Of a DNA stretch of 64,000 nt, positions 54,747 through 63,503 are shown piece after piece. This DNA is from CBDCXE01 sp965223725 [NCBI: Nitrospinota bacterium] (GTDB taxonomy: Bacteria; Nitrospinota_A; UBA7883). The stretch lies in assembly GCA_965223725.1 (NCBI GenBank), contig CBDCXE010000006.1:496001-560000 (forward strand), in the 5' to 3' direction. The translations under genes and the position numbers were made by a program. Each line of letters opens with the position of its first letter. Position 1 is the stretch's first letter. Below the pieces are notes generated by a model that was not told the origin of the DNA, did no database searches, and saw only the letters and a list, made by a program, of their open reading frames with translations.

Positions 54747-54758
54747 TTGTATATACAA
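54747..54758. promoter_or_regulatory. MarR operator copy 2, upstream of the 4Fe-4S/SCP2 gene
   Basis: TTGTATATACAA, identical to the palindrome at 54255 and extended to TAGTTGTATATACAA on the opposite strand, lies 20 bases before the ATG at 54779. A -35-like TTGCGA (54735-54740) precedes it, so the gene may have its own regulated promoter. Confidence 0.7.
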
Positions 54759-54778
54759 CTAATTTCAAGGGAGCAATC

Positions 54779-56098
54779 ATGGATACAATTACAAATGAAT
54801 CTGAAATGACTAATGAAACCGAAATGGCCACTGCGCCGATTTCATACGATTGGATCAAAAAGCTTTGTCTTGGGCTGGGTGCGGATGACGCCGGTTTCGT
54901 GGAGATCGACCGGCCGGAGCTGGATGATCAGCGGGAAGATATACTGCGCGCCTTCCCGTGGGCTCGGAGCGTCATGCTTTTGGGGGAGCGTACGCATAGG
55001 GACAGCATTCGATCGCCCTATCGCTCCACATCCAGTATCGAGTTTCACCAGGTGGGGGAATCGATAACAGCCACCACCCGCAAAGTGATGCTGGCGCTGC
55101 AGGACAAAGGTATCCGGTGTGTCGCGGAATCGTGGGGCTTCCCGATGGAGTCTGACAAATGGCCCGGCAAACTGTGGTTTCTCTCCCACAAGCCGATCGC
55201 GGAGGCGGCCGGGCTGGGGAAAATGGGAACGAACAGAATGATCCTCCATCCGAAATATGGATCTTTCATTTTTTATGGCGGCGTGGTCATCGACGCCGGG
55301 CTGGACAAATATGACAAGCCGGTAAAGGAGAGCCCATGCCTCGACTGCAACCTGTGCGTCGCCACATGCCCCACCGGCGCCATCGGCAAGGATGGATCGT
55401 TTAACTTTGCATCATGTGTCACTCACAATTACAGGTACAAGCTGGGCGGGTTTTCCGCATGGGTGGAACAGGTGGTCGATAGCGCCAATAGCGCCGATTA
55501 CCGCTCGCGTATAGACGACCGGGAGACGTTCGATATGTGGCAGAACCTGAGCCATGGCTCCAACACGACATGTGACAGCTGTCTGGCCGTCTGCCCGGCG
55601 GGCAGCGAATCGGAGCCGGAATTCCTTAACGATAAAAAAGGTTTTGTCAAACGATGGGTAAAGCCGCTGCAAGAAGCAGAGAACAAAGTGTTTGTGGTAC
55701 CAGGCTCCGACGCGGAGGCGAGTGTGGAAAAACGGTTTCCGCACAAAGAGAAGCGGCTGGTCGCCAACAACATACGGCCCAGAACCATTGCGTCGTTCCT
55801 CAGCACGATGGAACATATGTTCCAGCCGGGCCAGGCGAAAGGGCTGGACGCCACCTATCACTTTACATTCAGCGGGTCAGAAATAGTGGACGCGACAATC
55901 ACAATAAAGGACCAGAGTATTAACGTGCGCTATGGCCATCATGGCAAGCCGGACATGCGCGTAAAAGCTGACAGCGATACCTGGATAAAGTTCCTGGCAA
56001 AGGAGAAGAGCATAGCCGCGGCTTTGTTGACCTTTAGGATTGTGGCGCTGGGTGATCCGCGTCTGCTCCTGGCGTTTGGAAAATGTTTTCCGTCGTAA
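54779..56098 (+). CDS. 4Fe-4S double-cluster reductase-like protein fused to an SCP2 domain
   Basis: AGGGAG precedes the ATG. The 439-residue protein has a QueG-like reductase core (about 15-180, 'AEAAGLGKMGTNRMILHPKYGSF' near 142), a two-cluster ferredoxin domain ('CLDCNLCVATCPTGAI' near 187 and 'CDSCLAVCPAG' near 264) and a C-terminal SCP2 sterol/lipid-binding-like domain (about 335-435, 'AKGLDATYHFTFSG'). It lacks QueG's HEAT repeats. It is probably an Fe-S reductase acting on a hydrophobic substrate (inference) and is controlled by the adjacent MarR. Confidence 0.82.
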   Translation: MDTITNESEMTNETEMATAPISYDWIKKLCLGLGADDAGFVEIDRPELDDQREDILRAFPWARSVMLLGERTHRDSIRSPYRSTSSIEFHQVGESITATTRKVMLALQDKGIRCVAESWGFPMESDKWPGKLWFLSHKPIAEAAGLGKMGTNRMILHPKYGSFIFYGGVVIDAGLDKYDKPVKESPCLDCNLCVATCPTGAIGKDGSFNFASCVTHNYRYKLGGFSAWVEQVVDSANSADYRSRIDDRETFDMWQNLSHGSNTTCDSCLAVCPAGSESEPEFLNDKKGFVKRWVKPLQEAENKVFVVPGSDAEASVEKRFPHKEKRLVANNIRPRTIASFLSTMEHMFQPGQAKGLDATYHFTFSGSEIVDATITIKDQSINVRYGHHGKPDMRVKADSDTWIKFLAKEKSIAAALLTFRIVALGDPRLLLAFGKCFPS

Positions 56099-56109
56099 CG
56101 GGGCGGCGG

Positions 56110-58023
56110 TCAGGGGATCGTGATGTTGATTGGCTCCGAGTGTATGCTTTCCAGATTGTCGATACCCACCACAGATACCGTGTAATTGCCTGAATCTCCG
56201 CTATCCATATCCTTCAGTACAAAATAATTTTCCCTGGTCGAGCCTATTGTTTTCCAGCCGAAAAAACCTTTTTTATGGATAATATACTCCTCCACATCGG
56301 TTTTGGCCGGCGCTTTCCAGGTAAGCACTATATCCAGCTCCTCTTCTTTCCACTCCACATCGGTCACAGGCTCCGGCGCTTTTTTTGTCGTGCCTTCTAC
56401 AATGTCAGAAAACTCACCCTGAAGCTTATCCTTATCTACAGTTCGCACTTTGTAATAGCGGGTGACGCCATTATCCAGCTGCTTGTCCAGATAATAGTTT
56501 TTATCGGCGGAGACTTCAGTTAATTTATTAAACTCTCCTTTTTCAGAATCGGACCAGAATATCTGGTATGATTTGACGCTCACATCCGGGTTCAGCCTCC
56601 AGTGTATCGGTATCTGGTTAGGCCTGCCGCTGGTGGCGCTCACATCTTCTGGTATGGCGGGCACAGCCTTCGTCATCGCCGATATAGCCTCGCTCATGGG
56701 CGACATGGAGCCTACCCAGTTATACGCCTGGATTTTGTAATAGTACACGAAGGCGTTTTCAAGCTTTTTGCCGTTTTTATTGAGTATACCGCTGGCGCCA
56801 TCCACATATTCCGTCTTTTCCCTATCCTTTATTTCAGCGATCTTTTCATACGGGCCATTTTCCTCGCCAGCGCGATAAATAATATAACCGCTCACATCTT
56901 CATTCGGATGCATATCCCACAATAGCGGCACTTTATTAGCCTGCCACCCTTTACCCAGAAACCTGGTCACCGCCGCTGGCGGCCCCGCTGTCTTGGCCAT
57001 CACAGGCTTGCTCATGGGCCCTTCAGCGCCAAACGGGCTGTACGCGGAAACCTTATAATAATAGTTTTTGGAGTCCGCCAGTTTTGGATCGGATTTCCTT
57101 CCGCCGTTCCTGTCTGTATATTCAACCTTTTTATGGTTTTTTATAACCCTTACTAATTCGTAATCATCCTTTTTCGATTCGCTTCTGTAAACCTTATAGC
57201 CTCTCACTTCATCGTTATCATGCAAGTCCCATTTGATCTTTACAGAACGAATCAACCCTGGCTCCGCTTCGATGCCATCGGGCGGTTGCGGAGGAGTGGC
57301 CGAGCTGGTTTTTACAACTTTGGATTTCGGACTTCCAGCGCCAAGCTTGTTGTATGTCGATACCTTGTAATAATAATCGGTCGCATCGCTCATTGGCCGT
57401 TTTGGTGTGTGCCGGTCCACAAATCTAATGGCATCCCGCATTTTGACTCTACCAATTTCGTCGAAGTCATCTTTTTCGCCGCTTTCCGAGCGGTAGATAA
57501 TAAACCCTCTGCTCTCCGGCTCTGGCTGGAAATTCCATGTAATCTCATTCCTGCGAAAGCCGATGGAGCGCGCCTCCACATTGCCAGGCGCGGATGTAAA
57601 CCGTCTGATTTTATCGCCCTGCAACATCCTCCTGGCGCCACTGCCCAGACGGACACCTATTGAGTTTTCTTCAATAGAAATAACCTTGATATCGCCGATC
57701 ACCAATTGTTTGACTTTGATCAGGGCGCCGGTATCCGGATCGTTGACTGCTTCCCCAATACGGACAACCACCATCCTGTCTCCCACCTTTAACTCAGGTT
57801 CCGAAGAAAACGATATCAGCCCTTGTTTTTCTTTATGATCAACAAACAGAAGCTCCCCCTCACTGAAAAAAAGATCCGATACTTTAACGCGCTTCGATTT
57901 TTTTGCGTAAGCGAGAGGAGAGATGGACGGGACCGCCATTGATAACGCAAAAATCACAGGAATAATGACCGGCAAGCGAACGAACAGGGATCGGCAACAT
58001 AACTCTACTTCTTTTGCTTGCAT
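56110..58023 (-). CDS. Exported fibronectin type III repeat protein
   Basis: The 637-residue protein has a signal peptide (VIIPVIFALSMAVPSISPLAYA). A first domain follows at about 40-150 ('GELLFVDHKEKQGLISFS', 'GDRMVVVRIGE'), resembling a small beta-barrel. About five FnIII repeats (roughly 150-637) come next, each with '.W......V.GY.IYRS....' and 'YYYKVSAYN..G.GSP.S' patterns. It is likely periplasmic or surface-attached and may bind glycans or proteins. No catalytic motif was seen. It is convergent with the SCP2-fusion gene. Confidence 0.85.
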   Translation of the reverse strand: MQAKEVELCCRSLFVRLPVIIPVIFALSMAVPSISPLAYAKKSKRVKVSDLFFSEGELLFVDHKEKQGLISFSSEPELKVGDRMVVVRIGEAVNDPDTGALIKVKQLVIGDIKVISIEENSIGVRLGSGARRMLQGDKIRRFTSAPGNVEARSIGFRRNEITWNFQPEPESRGFIIYRSESGEKDDFDEIGRVKMRDAIRFVDRHTPKRPMSDATDYYYKVSTYNKLGAGSPKSKVVKTSSATPPQPPDGIEAEPGLIRSVKIKWDLHDNDEVRGYKVYRSESKKDDYELVRVIKNHKKVEYTDRNGGRKSDPKLADSKNYYYKVSAYSPFGAEGPMSKPVMAKTAGPPAAVTRFLGKGWQANKVPLLWDMHPNEDVSGYIIYRAGEENGPYEKIAEIKDREKTEYVDGASGILNKNGKKLENAFVYYYKIQAYNWVGSMSPMSEAISAMTKAVPAIPEDVSATSGRPNQIPIHWRLNPDVSVKSYQIFWSDSEKGEFNKLTEVSADKNYYLDKQLDNGVTRYYKVRTVDKDKLQGEFSDIVEGTTKKAPEPVTDVEWKEEELDIVLTWKAPAKTDVEEYIIHKKGFFGWKTIGSTRENYFVLKDMDSGDSGNYTVSVVGIDNLESIHSEPINITIP

Positions 58024-58036
58024 TTCTATCTATTTA

Positions 58037-58555
58037 TTACTGATCCAGCTTGCCAAAATCGCTCGGTTTAACGTTATGGAGCCATGTTTTGAATTGATCC
58101 TCATCCGCTGATTGCTCCAAAGGAATATTCATATCTATCGATTTTGCGCTTTCCAGCACCTTGTTGGCCACAAATATAGGCGCTTCCACCCTCAATGCTA
58201 TAGCAATCGCGTCTGACGGGCGTGAATCTATTTCGACCGCGCCGTCGTTTATATTTATAGATACAACTGCATAGAACGTATTGTCTTTCAAATCGTTAAC
58301 ACATATGTGATTAACGTCCACATCCAGGCCATTGATAATGTTTTTGATCAGGTCATGGGTCATTGGGCGGGGTGTAACCACAGATTCCATCTGAAGCGCG
58401 ATTGCAGTCGCCTCCGGATAGCCAACCCAAATGGGCAGTGATCTGGCGCCATCCATATCCTTCAGAATTATGATCGGCGTGTTTGTTAAAGGATCAAATA
58501 CAAGGCCGTCGACCTTCATTTCAACACTGTCTCTAACTCCACTCACACGAGCCAT
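58037..58555 (-). CDS. Bifunctional nuclease family protein (DUF151)
   Basis: The 172-residue protein shows 'PIIILKDMDGARSLPIWVGYPEATAIALQME' near 25-55 and 'AVEIDSRPSDAIAIALRVEAPIFV' near 105-130, the hallmarks of DUF151/BFN proteins. Plant homologues have RNase/DNase activity; the bacterial role is unsettled. It starts 14 bases after miaB ends, an arrangement common in deltaproteobacteria. Confidence 0.9.
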   Translation of the reverse strand: MARVSGVRDSVEMKVDGLVFDPLTNTPIIILKDMDGARSLPIWVGYPEATAIALQMESVVTPRPMTHDLIKNIINGLDVDVNHICVNDLKDNTFYAVVSININDGAVEIDSRPSDAIAIALRVEAPIFVANKVLESAKSIDMNIPLEQSADEDQFKTWLHNVKPSDFGKLDQ

Positions 58556-58569
58556 CCTTTCCGCTTGTT

Positions 58570-59889
58570 TCAGGTGACAAGCAGGCTATCAAGACTATAC
58601 TTACCAACTTTACTGATAATAGCATGAATTGCCTTGCCTGTGTAGTCGATATCAGACTCGAAATGAACAACCAGGTTTTGTGGTGATCGGCCGGTTTGGC
58701 GCGCCCGATCTTTTTTGCTTGGGCCTTCCACCAGGATCTCGACTTCGCGGCCCACCCAATAGCTGTAGACTTCATCGGTGATCCCTTTTTGCAGCTCCAT
58801 CAACCGGTCGAAACGGGATGACATAACCGAAGGGGCAATTGTGTCTGGCATTTTGGCCGCCGCTGTCCCCTTTCGGGGTGAATATTTGAACAGAAAAATG
58901 TTGGTGAATGAAAGCTTTGCCAGCGCTTCGTATGTTTTATCAAAATCATCATCCGTTTCGCCAGGGAAGCCGACAATAATATCCGATGTAAGCGCCAGAT
59001 TATCAACCCGCGCCCGCAGCCTCTCCACCCTCTCGAAATAGTGGCCCGACGTATAACCCCGGTTCATTTTTTCCAGGATCGTGTCAGAGCCGGATTGCAA
59101 CGGCAGATGGAGCGCCGGGCAAACATTTGGCAGACCGGCCATGGCCTCTATCAAACGGTCCGAAAGATCCTTTGGGTGGGATGTCACGAATCGGATCCTG
59201 TCAATCCCATCTATTGCGTCAACTTTTTCAAGCAGTCCGGGGAAGTCTATCTTTGAATCAAGGCCAGCGCCATAACTGTTCACATTTTGACCCAGTAATG
59301 TTATCTCCTTATATCCTTTATCGGCAAGGGCTCTGGCTTCGTTCAGGATAGATTCCACCGGGCGGCTCCGCTCCGGCCCCCGAACGCTCGGTACGATGCA
59401 ATAGGAGCAGTAGTTATCACATCCTTGCATGATGGAGACCCAGGCGCTGATGGATGATTCCCGCACCATGGTGACTTCGTCGAACCGGTCGGTGAACGAC
59501 GTGTCGACCTGCGGCTCGCCGGTTTCCAGAAATCGCTCCAACATAGTGGGCATGTTTTCTATGGCGCGCGACCCGATCACAAGATCGACCAGCGGCTCCC
59601 TTTTTATTACCTTCAGGCCCTTGTCTTGCGCCACACACCCGGCCACACCTATGACCATGTCCGGTTTCGCCTCTTTCAGCGGGCGCAACCTGCCCAACAG
59701 CGAAAAGAATTTCTGCTCCGCCTTGTCGCGCACCGTGCAGCTGTTCACCAGCAGGAAATCAGCTTCCTCCTTCTGCTCCGTCAGCTTATAGTTGTCCTGT
59801 AACAGCCCGGCGATCCACTCGGAATCATGCTTGTTCATCTGGCAGCCCAACGTCACGATGGCCAGCTTTTTCATCCCGTTATTTTGCAT
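58570..59889 (-). CDS. miaB: tRNA-2-methylthio-N6-dimethylallyladenosine synthase
   Basis: The 439-residue radical-SAM methylthiotransferase has the N-terminal Cys ligands 'TLGCQMN', 'NSCTVRDKAEQK' and 'GCVAQ', the radical-SAM site 'CDNYCSYCIVP' near 155 and a C-terminal TRAM domain (about 375-435). It adds methylthio groups to A37 of tRNAs. The start may be either of two close Met codons (59889 or 59874). Confidence 0.96.
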   Translation of the reverse strand: MQNNGMKKLAIVTLGCQMNKHDSEWIAGLLQDNYKLTEQKEEADFLLVNSCTVRDKAEQKFFSLLGRLRPLKEAKPDMVIGVAGCVAQDKGLKVIKREPLVDLVIGSRAIENMPTMLERFLETGEPQVDTSFTDRFDEVTMVRESSISAWVSIMQGCDNYCSYCIVPSVRGPERSRPVESILNEARALADKGYKEITLLGQNVNSYGAGLDSKIDFPGLLEKVDAIDGIDRIRFVTSHPKDLSDRLIEAMAGLPNVCPALHLPLQSGSDTILEKMNRGYTSGHYFERVERLRARVDNLALTSDIIVGFPGETDDDFDKTYEALAKLSFTNIFLFKYSPRKGTAAAKMPDTIAPSVMSSRFDRLMELQKGITDEVYSYWVGREVEILVEGPSKKDRARQTGRSPQNLVVHFESDIDYTGKAIHAIISKVGKYSLDSLLVT

Positions 59890-59976
59890 AATTCAAGTTT
59901 ATGAGCGGCATTGGTAAGAGTCAAATGAATATGGGTACAAATAGAGAAGCATTGGTGTGGATTACTCGCGCTCTGA

Positions 59977-61236
59977 TTATTTTGAAACGCCGGTGGCTGT
60001 AAACCCGGCTTCGATCACAGCCTCGTGTTTCTTGGTGGCTTCCGATTCTGTTTTGTATCTGCCGACCCGCACGTTATACAGGGTGCGTTCATTTGATTCG
60101 CTGGAGACAAACGCCGGGAATCCGGCGTCCTGTATACGGGCGCTCAGCTCTTCCGCTTCTTCACTGCTCTGGAATACGCCGGCGCTCAAGGTCACGCCAG
60201 GCCCGGGGTTAAGATATGCGGTTTTCGTTTTAAAACCTGCCAGCCCCATCTTGCCAGATGTCGCGGAAGCTTCCTTGACTGTTTCATACTGACCAACCAG
60301 AACACTATGAACAGACTCGTCAGTTTTACCAAGCAACACCCAGGCGTCGAACCCTTTTTTTCGCAACTTGTCTCTCATGCCAATCGCGGTCTGATCATCG
60401 GTGGTGGACATTATCTGCACAAAGTAAGGTTGGCCGGAGTTTGTATCGGCCTTTTTAACCTTTTTGCTATTTTGACCTTTTATTTTCCGGGCTTTTTTAA
60501 AAGTTTTCGTAGAAATCGAGGCTACCTTTTTTTTCGGAATAATAGCGCTCTTTCTAACTGGATCTGCCGAGTTTGCTCTTGTCTCAGATTTTTTGGCCAG
60601 TTCAGCAGGTTTTTCTGACCTCGATTTTTGAGCGTTTTCATTTTTATCGTCAGGCGCCCCATCCGTGGTATTATCCGCGCTTTCGTCCACTCCGGTTCCG
60701 CTTTCCGCGCCATACACATCAGACACATCGATTTCCTTTGCCGAAAGCGAATTTTCAACCAAACCGGGGGACTCTTTATCCAGTGACGGTCCTTGCACGG
60801 CCAGGGTTTCCTTTCCATTGGAAGTTGATTTCTCATCCACAGCGCCAGGCGCTTCCTCATCCATCCCGATCATGTTCTTTTCCTGGAGCAAGGCTATTTG
60901 CTTCTCAAGGCTTGGTGGTTCATCCTTAGTTGGTTCGACTTCTTTATCCTGTTTATTCCGAGTATCGGCCGATTCGGTGGTTGGCGCGCCATCTATCTGT
61001 GGGGTCCGTCCATCAGGGTTGGATGTGGAGGTCATATTGTTCCCAAATTCATGGTCGGCAACCCCAGGCGCCCCTCCGGAAAAAGAGAAATAAGCGATGG
61101 CGACAAGACCTGCTATGACACCGCCAGCTACAAGGAAAATATTTCTCTTACGGGCGCGTTCGTCGCTCGCCAGCTCTTCCTCAAGCTCGTTGAGAAGTTC
61201 CTGATCTACCCCTTCAGGCCTGTCGTTTTTGCTCAT
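59977..61236 (-). CDS. Membrane-anchored protein with two SPOR repeats
   Basis: The 419-residue protein has a cytoplasmic N-terminal ~33 residues, one membrane helix (NIFLVAGGVIAGLVAIAYFSF, about 35-55), a long acidic, low-complexity periplasmic linker (about 60-270) and two SPOR-type repeats at about 272-345 and 345-419 ('YFVQIMSTTDDQTAIGM', 'VRVGRYKTESEA'). SPOR domains bind denuded glycan strands at the septum, so the protein probably acts in division or wall remodelling, like FtsN or DedD. It stands alone between miaB and the ROK gene. Confidence 0.88.
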   Translation of the reverse strand: MSKNDRPEGVDQELLNELEEELASDERARKRNIFLVAGGVIAGLVAIAYFSFSGGAPGVADHEFGNNMTSTSNPDGRTPQIDGAPTTESADTRNKQDKEVEPTKDEPPSLEKQIALLQEKNMIGMDEEAPGAVDEKSTSNGKETLAVQGPSLDKESPGLVENSLSAKEIDVSDVYGAESGTGVDESADNTTDGAPDDKNENAQKSRSEKPAELAKKSETRANSADPVRKSAIIPKKKVASISTKTFKKARKIKGQNSKKVKKADTNSGQPYFVQIMSTTDDQTAIGMRDKLRKKGFDAWVLLGKTDESVHSVLVGQYETVKEASATSGKMGLAGFKTKTAYLNPGPGVTLSAGVFQSSEEAEELSARIQDAGFPAFVSSESNERTLYNVRVGRYKTESEATKKHEAVIEAGFTATGVSK

Positions 61237-61328
61237 AAATTTTACTCTATACTTTTTATGCCGGTTTTACCACAATCTATAATTTATCACAACACAATCG
61301 ATGTTGGTCAGTTACTATATAGAGTACT

Positions 61329-62294
61329 ATGACGCTATATAAATATGTTACAGGTGTAGATATTGGTGGCACAAACATCCGTTCCGCCGCTATTTCACCT
61401 TCCGGGAAGTTGACGGCTGGGGCAAAAACCAGCTCGGAACCATCATCGGGCTATAAATCCGTTGTCCAAAAAATAGTGACGACTGTGAATGAAACAACAG
61501 AAAAAATGGGCCATCCGCCAGATGTTGTATGTCTGGCGTCCGCGGGCGCAATCGACAGGGATAGCGGAATCGTTATTCGGTCTCCAAACTTTCCGGACTG
61601 GAGAGATGTCGACCTGGCCAACGATGTGAAAGGGCTGATAGACAACATCCCTGTTCTTCTGGAAAATGACGCCAACGCCGCCGCAGTGGGTGAAGGCTGG
61701 ATCGGCGCCGGCAAAAGGGCGGAAAGCTTCATTATGATAACCATCGGCACAGGTATCGGCGGCGGTATCATACTGGATAGAGAGCTGTGGCGGGGCGCCA
61801 CCGGTATGGCAGGCGAAATTGGCCATATCAATGTCAGGCCGGATGGCAGGATGTGCGGTTGCGGGCGGCGTGGCTGTCTGGAGACTACCGCCTCCGCCTC
61901 CGGTGTTGTTAACACCGCCAAAGATAAACTCCGACACAGAGACGCGGACTGGCTGAATCAAATGATCCAATGCGACCCGGATAAAATCACGGCCGATATG
62001 ATCGCCAGAGGCGCGGAAAACGGCGACCCTTTTTGCAAAGGATTGTTCCGCAGCGCTGGGGAGGACCTGGGTGTGGCGCTGGGCTTCCTGGCTTTGACCT
62101 TGGATATAGGCGTGTTTGTGATTGGCGGAGGCATGGGCCCTGCCCTGAAATTCATGGAATCGGCGGCCCGGCAAGTGGCCATAGACCGGGCGTTCACACT
62201 GAATACCATGAAGCTTAAAATCAGACCGGCCACCCTGGGCAACCTGGCAGGTATAATTGGCGCTGGGAAAATAGCCCGCGACTATATGGATTGA
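61329..62294 (+). CDS. ROK-family sugar kinase (glucokinase-like)
   Basis: The 321-residue protein begins 'GVDIGGTNIRSAAI', the ROK ATP-binding motif. 'LLENDANAAAVGEGWIGAGK' lies near 115 with the catalytic Asp, and the zinc motif 'CGCGRRGCLE' near 178. It would phosphorylate glucose, N-acetylmannosamine or a related sugar. Sugar choice cannot be read here. It is separated by three bases from the permease gene. Confidence 0.88.
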   Translation: MTLYKYVTGVDIGGTNIRSAAISPSGKLTAGAKTSSEPSSGYKSVVQKIVTTVNETTEKMGHPPDVVCLASAGAIDRDSGIVIRSPNFPDWRDVDLANDVKGLIDNIPVLLENDANAAAVGEGWIGAGKRAESFIMITIGTGIGGGIILDRELWRGATGMAGEIGHINVRPDGRMCGCGRRGCLETTASASGVVNTAKDKLRHRDADWLNQMIQCDPDKITADMIARGAENGDPFCKGLFRSAGEDLGVALGFLALTLDIGVFVIGGGMGPALKFMESAARQVAIDRAFTLNTMKLKIRPATLGNLAGIIGAGKIARDYMD

Positions 62295-62297
62295 GCC

Positions 62298-63503
62298 ATG
62301 CTTAGTATAATCTTCCGTGTGGCGATGCGAGAGCTTGGGAGCTCGCTCACCCGGTCGTTGTTAACCATGCTGGGGGTTATCATCGGAGTGGCCGCTGTGG
62401 TATCCATGGTGGCCATCGGCGAAGGCGCCAAACGCGATATCACCAAAAACATAGAAAACCTTGGCGCGAACCTGCTGATCGTGCGCCCGGGATTGCTGAA
62501 ACGGGGCCATGTCCGCAGCGCCACGGCGCAGACGCTTACTTTATCCGACGCCACACTGATACGCAAAAATGTTCCTCAGATTAGATCTGTCGCCCCATCT
62601 GTATCGCAAGCCGCGCAGATTAAGTATTTTAACCAGAACCGAAGAACCAACGTTATCGGAGTTACGCCTGATTACCTGTCCGCTCGGCAATTTTCGGTGG
62701 AGAAAGGGTCGTTTTTCACTATCCGAGATTTGGCGGCGGCCAAGCGGGTGGTGGCGCTGGGCAAAACGGTGGCGGAGGCGCTGTTCGGTACAAAGCAGCC
62801 GGTGGGCAAACAGGTTAAAATTAACGGGATAAACTTTTTTGTCACCGCTGTTATGGCGGAAAAGGGACAGGCTGGATGGTGGGATGCGGATGATCAGGTG
62901 ATGATACCGATCACCACATATCAAAAACGGCTTTTTGGCGGATCCGACATCGCCAATATTTTCCTGGAAGTGGAAAGTCGTGAAGCCATGGAGGAGGCCA
63001 GCGCCGTGGTGACCAGGCTGCTGCGGCAGTCGCACCGTATCGGCAGGGATAGCGAGGCGGATTTCCATGTCAGGAGCCAGACCGATATTATGAAATCGAT
63101 GGAATCTATGACCCGCACATTCACTTATCTGCTGGGTGGCATCGCCGCCATATCCCTCATGGTCGGCGGGATTGGCATCATGAACATCATGCTGGTGACC
63201 GTGACCGAGCGCACGAGGGAGATCGGGTTACGCAAAGCGTTGGGCGCCAAACGACGCGATATACTGAAACAGTTTCTGGTGGAGTCCACCATCCTTTCGG
63301 GGGTGGGGGGTCTGATCGGAGTCGGCCTCGGTTTTCTGGGCGCTTTTGCCATTGGGCATTTTTCTGAATGGGAGACTTTTGTATCGCCAAATTCTGTCAT
63401 CATCGCATACGGCACGGCATTGCTGGTGGGTGTCTTCTTCGGCTGGTGGCCGGCCTACAAGGCGTCTGCGCTCAGCCCGGTGGACGCGTTGCGCCATGAG
63501 TAA
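62298..63503 (+). CDS. ABC transporter permease, MacB/FtsX type
   Basis: The 401-residue protein has one N-terminal helix ('TMLGVIIGVAAVVSMVAIGEGAK'), a large periplasmic MacB-PCD domain (about 40-270) and three C-terminal helices of the FtsX domain with 'LMVGGIGIMNIMLVTVTERTREIGLRKALGAKR'. It acts in efflux or lipoprotein-type export, needing an ATPase not encoded here. Its stop overlaps the glmU start. Confidence 0.88.
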   Translation: MLSIIFRVAMRELGSSLTRSLLTMLGVIIGVAAVVSMVAIGEGAKRDITKNIENLGANLLIVRPGLLKRGHVRSATAQTLTLSDATLIRKNVPQIRSVAPSVSQAAQIKYFNQNRRTNVIGVTPDYLSARQFSVEKGSFFTIRDLAAAKRVVALGKTVAEALFGTKQPVGKQVKINGINFFVTAVMAEKGQAGWWDADDQVMIPITTYQKRLFGGSDIANIFLEVESREAMEEASAVVTRLLRQSHRIGRDSEADFHVRSQTDIMKSMESMTRTFTYLLGGIAAISLMVGGIGIMNIMLVTVTERTREIGLRKALGAKRRDILKQFLVESTILSGVGGLIGVGLGFLGAFAIGHFSEWETFVSPNSVIIAYGTALLVGVFFGWWPAYKASALSPVDALRHE

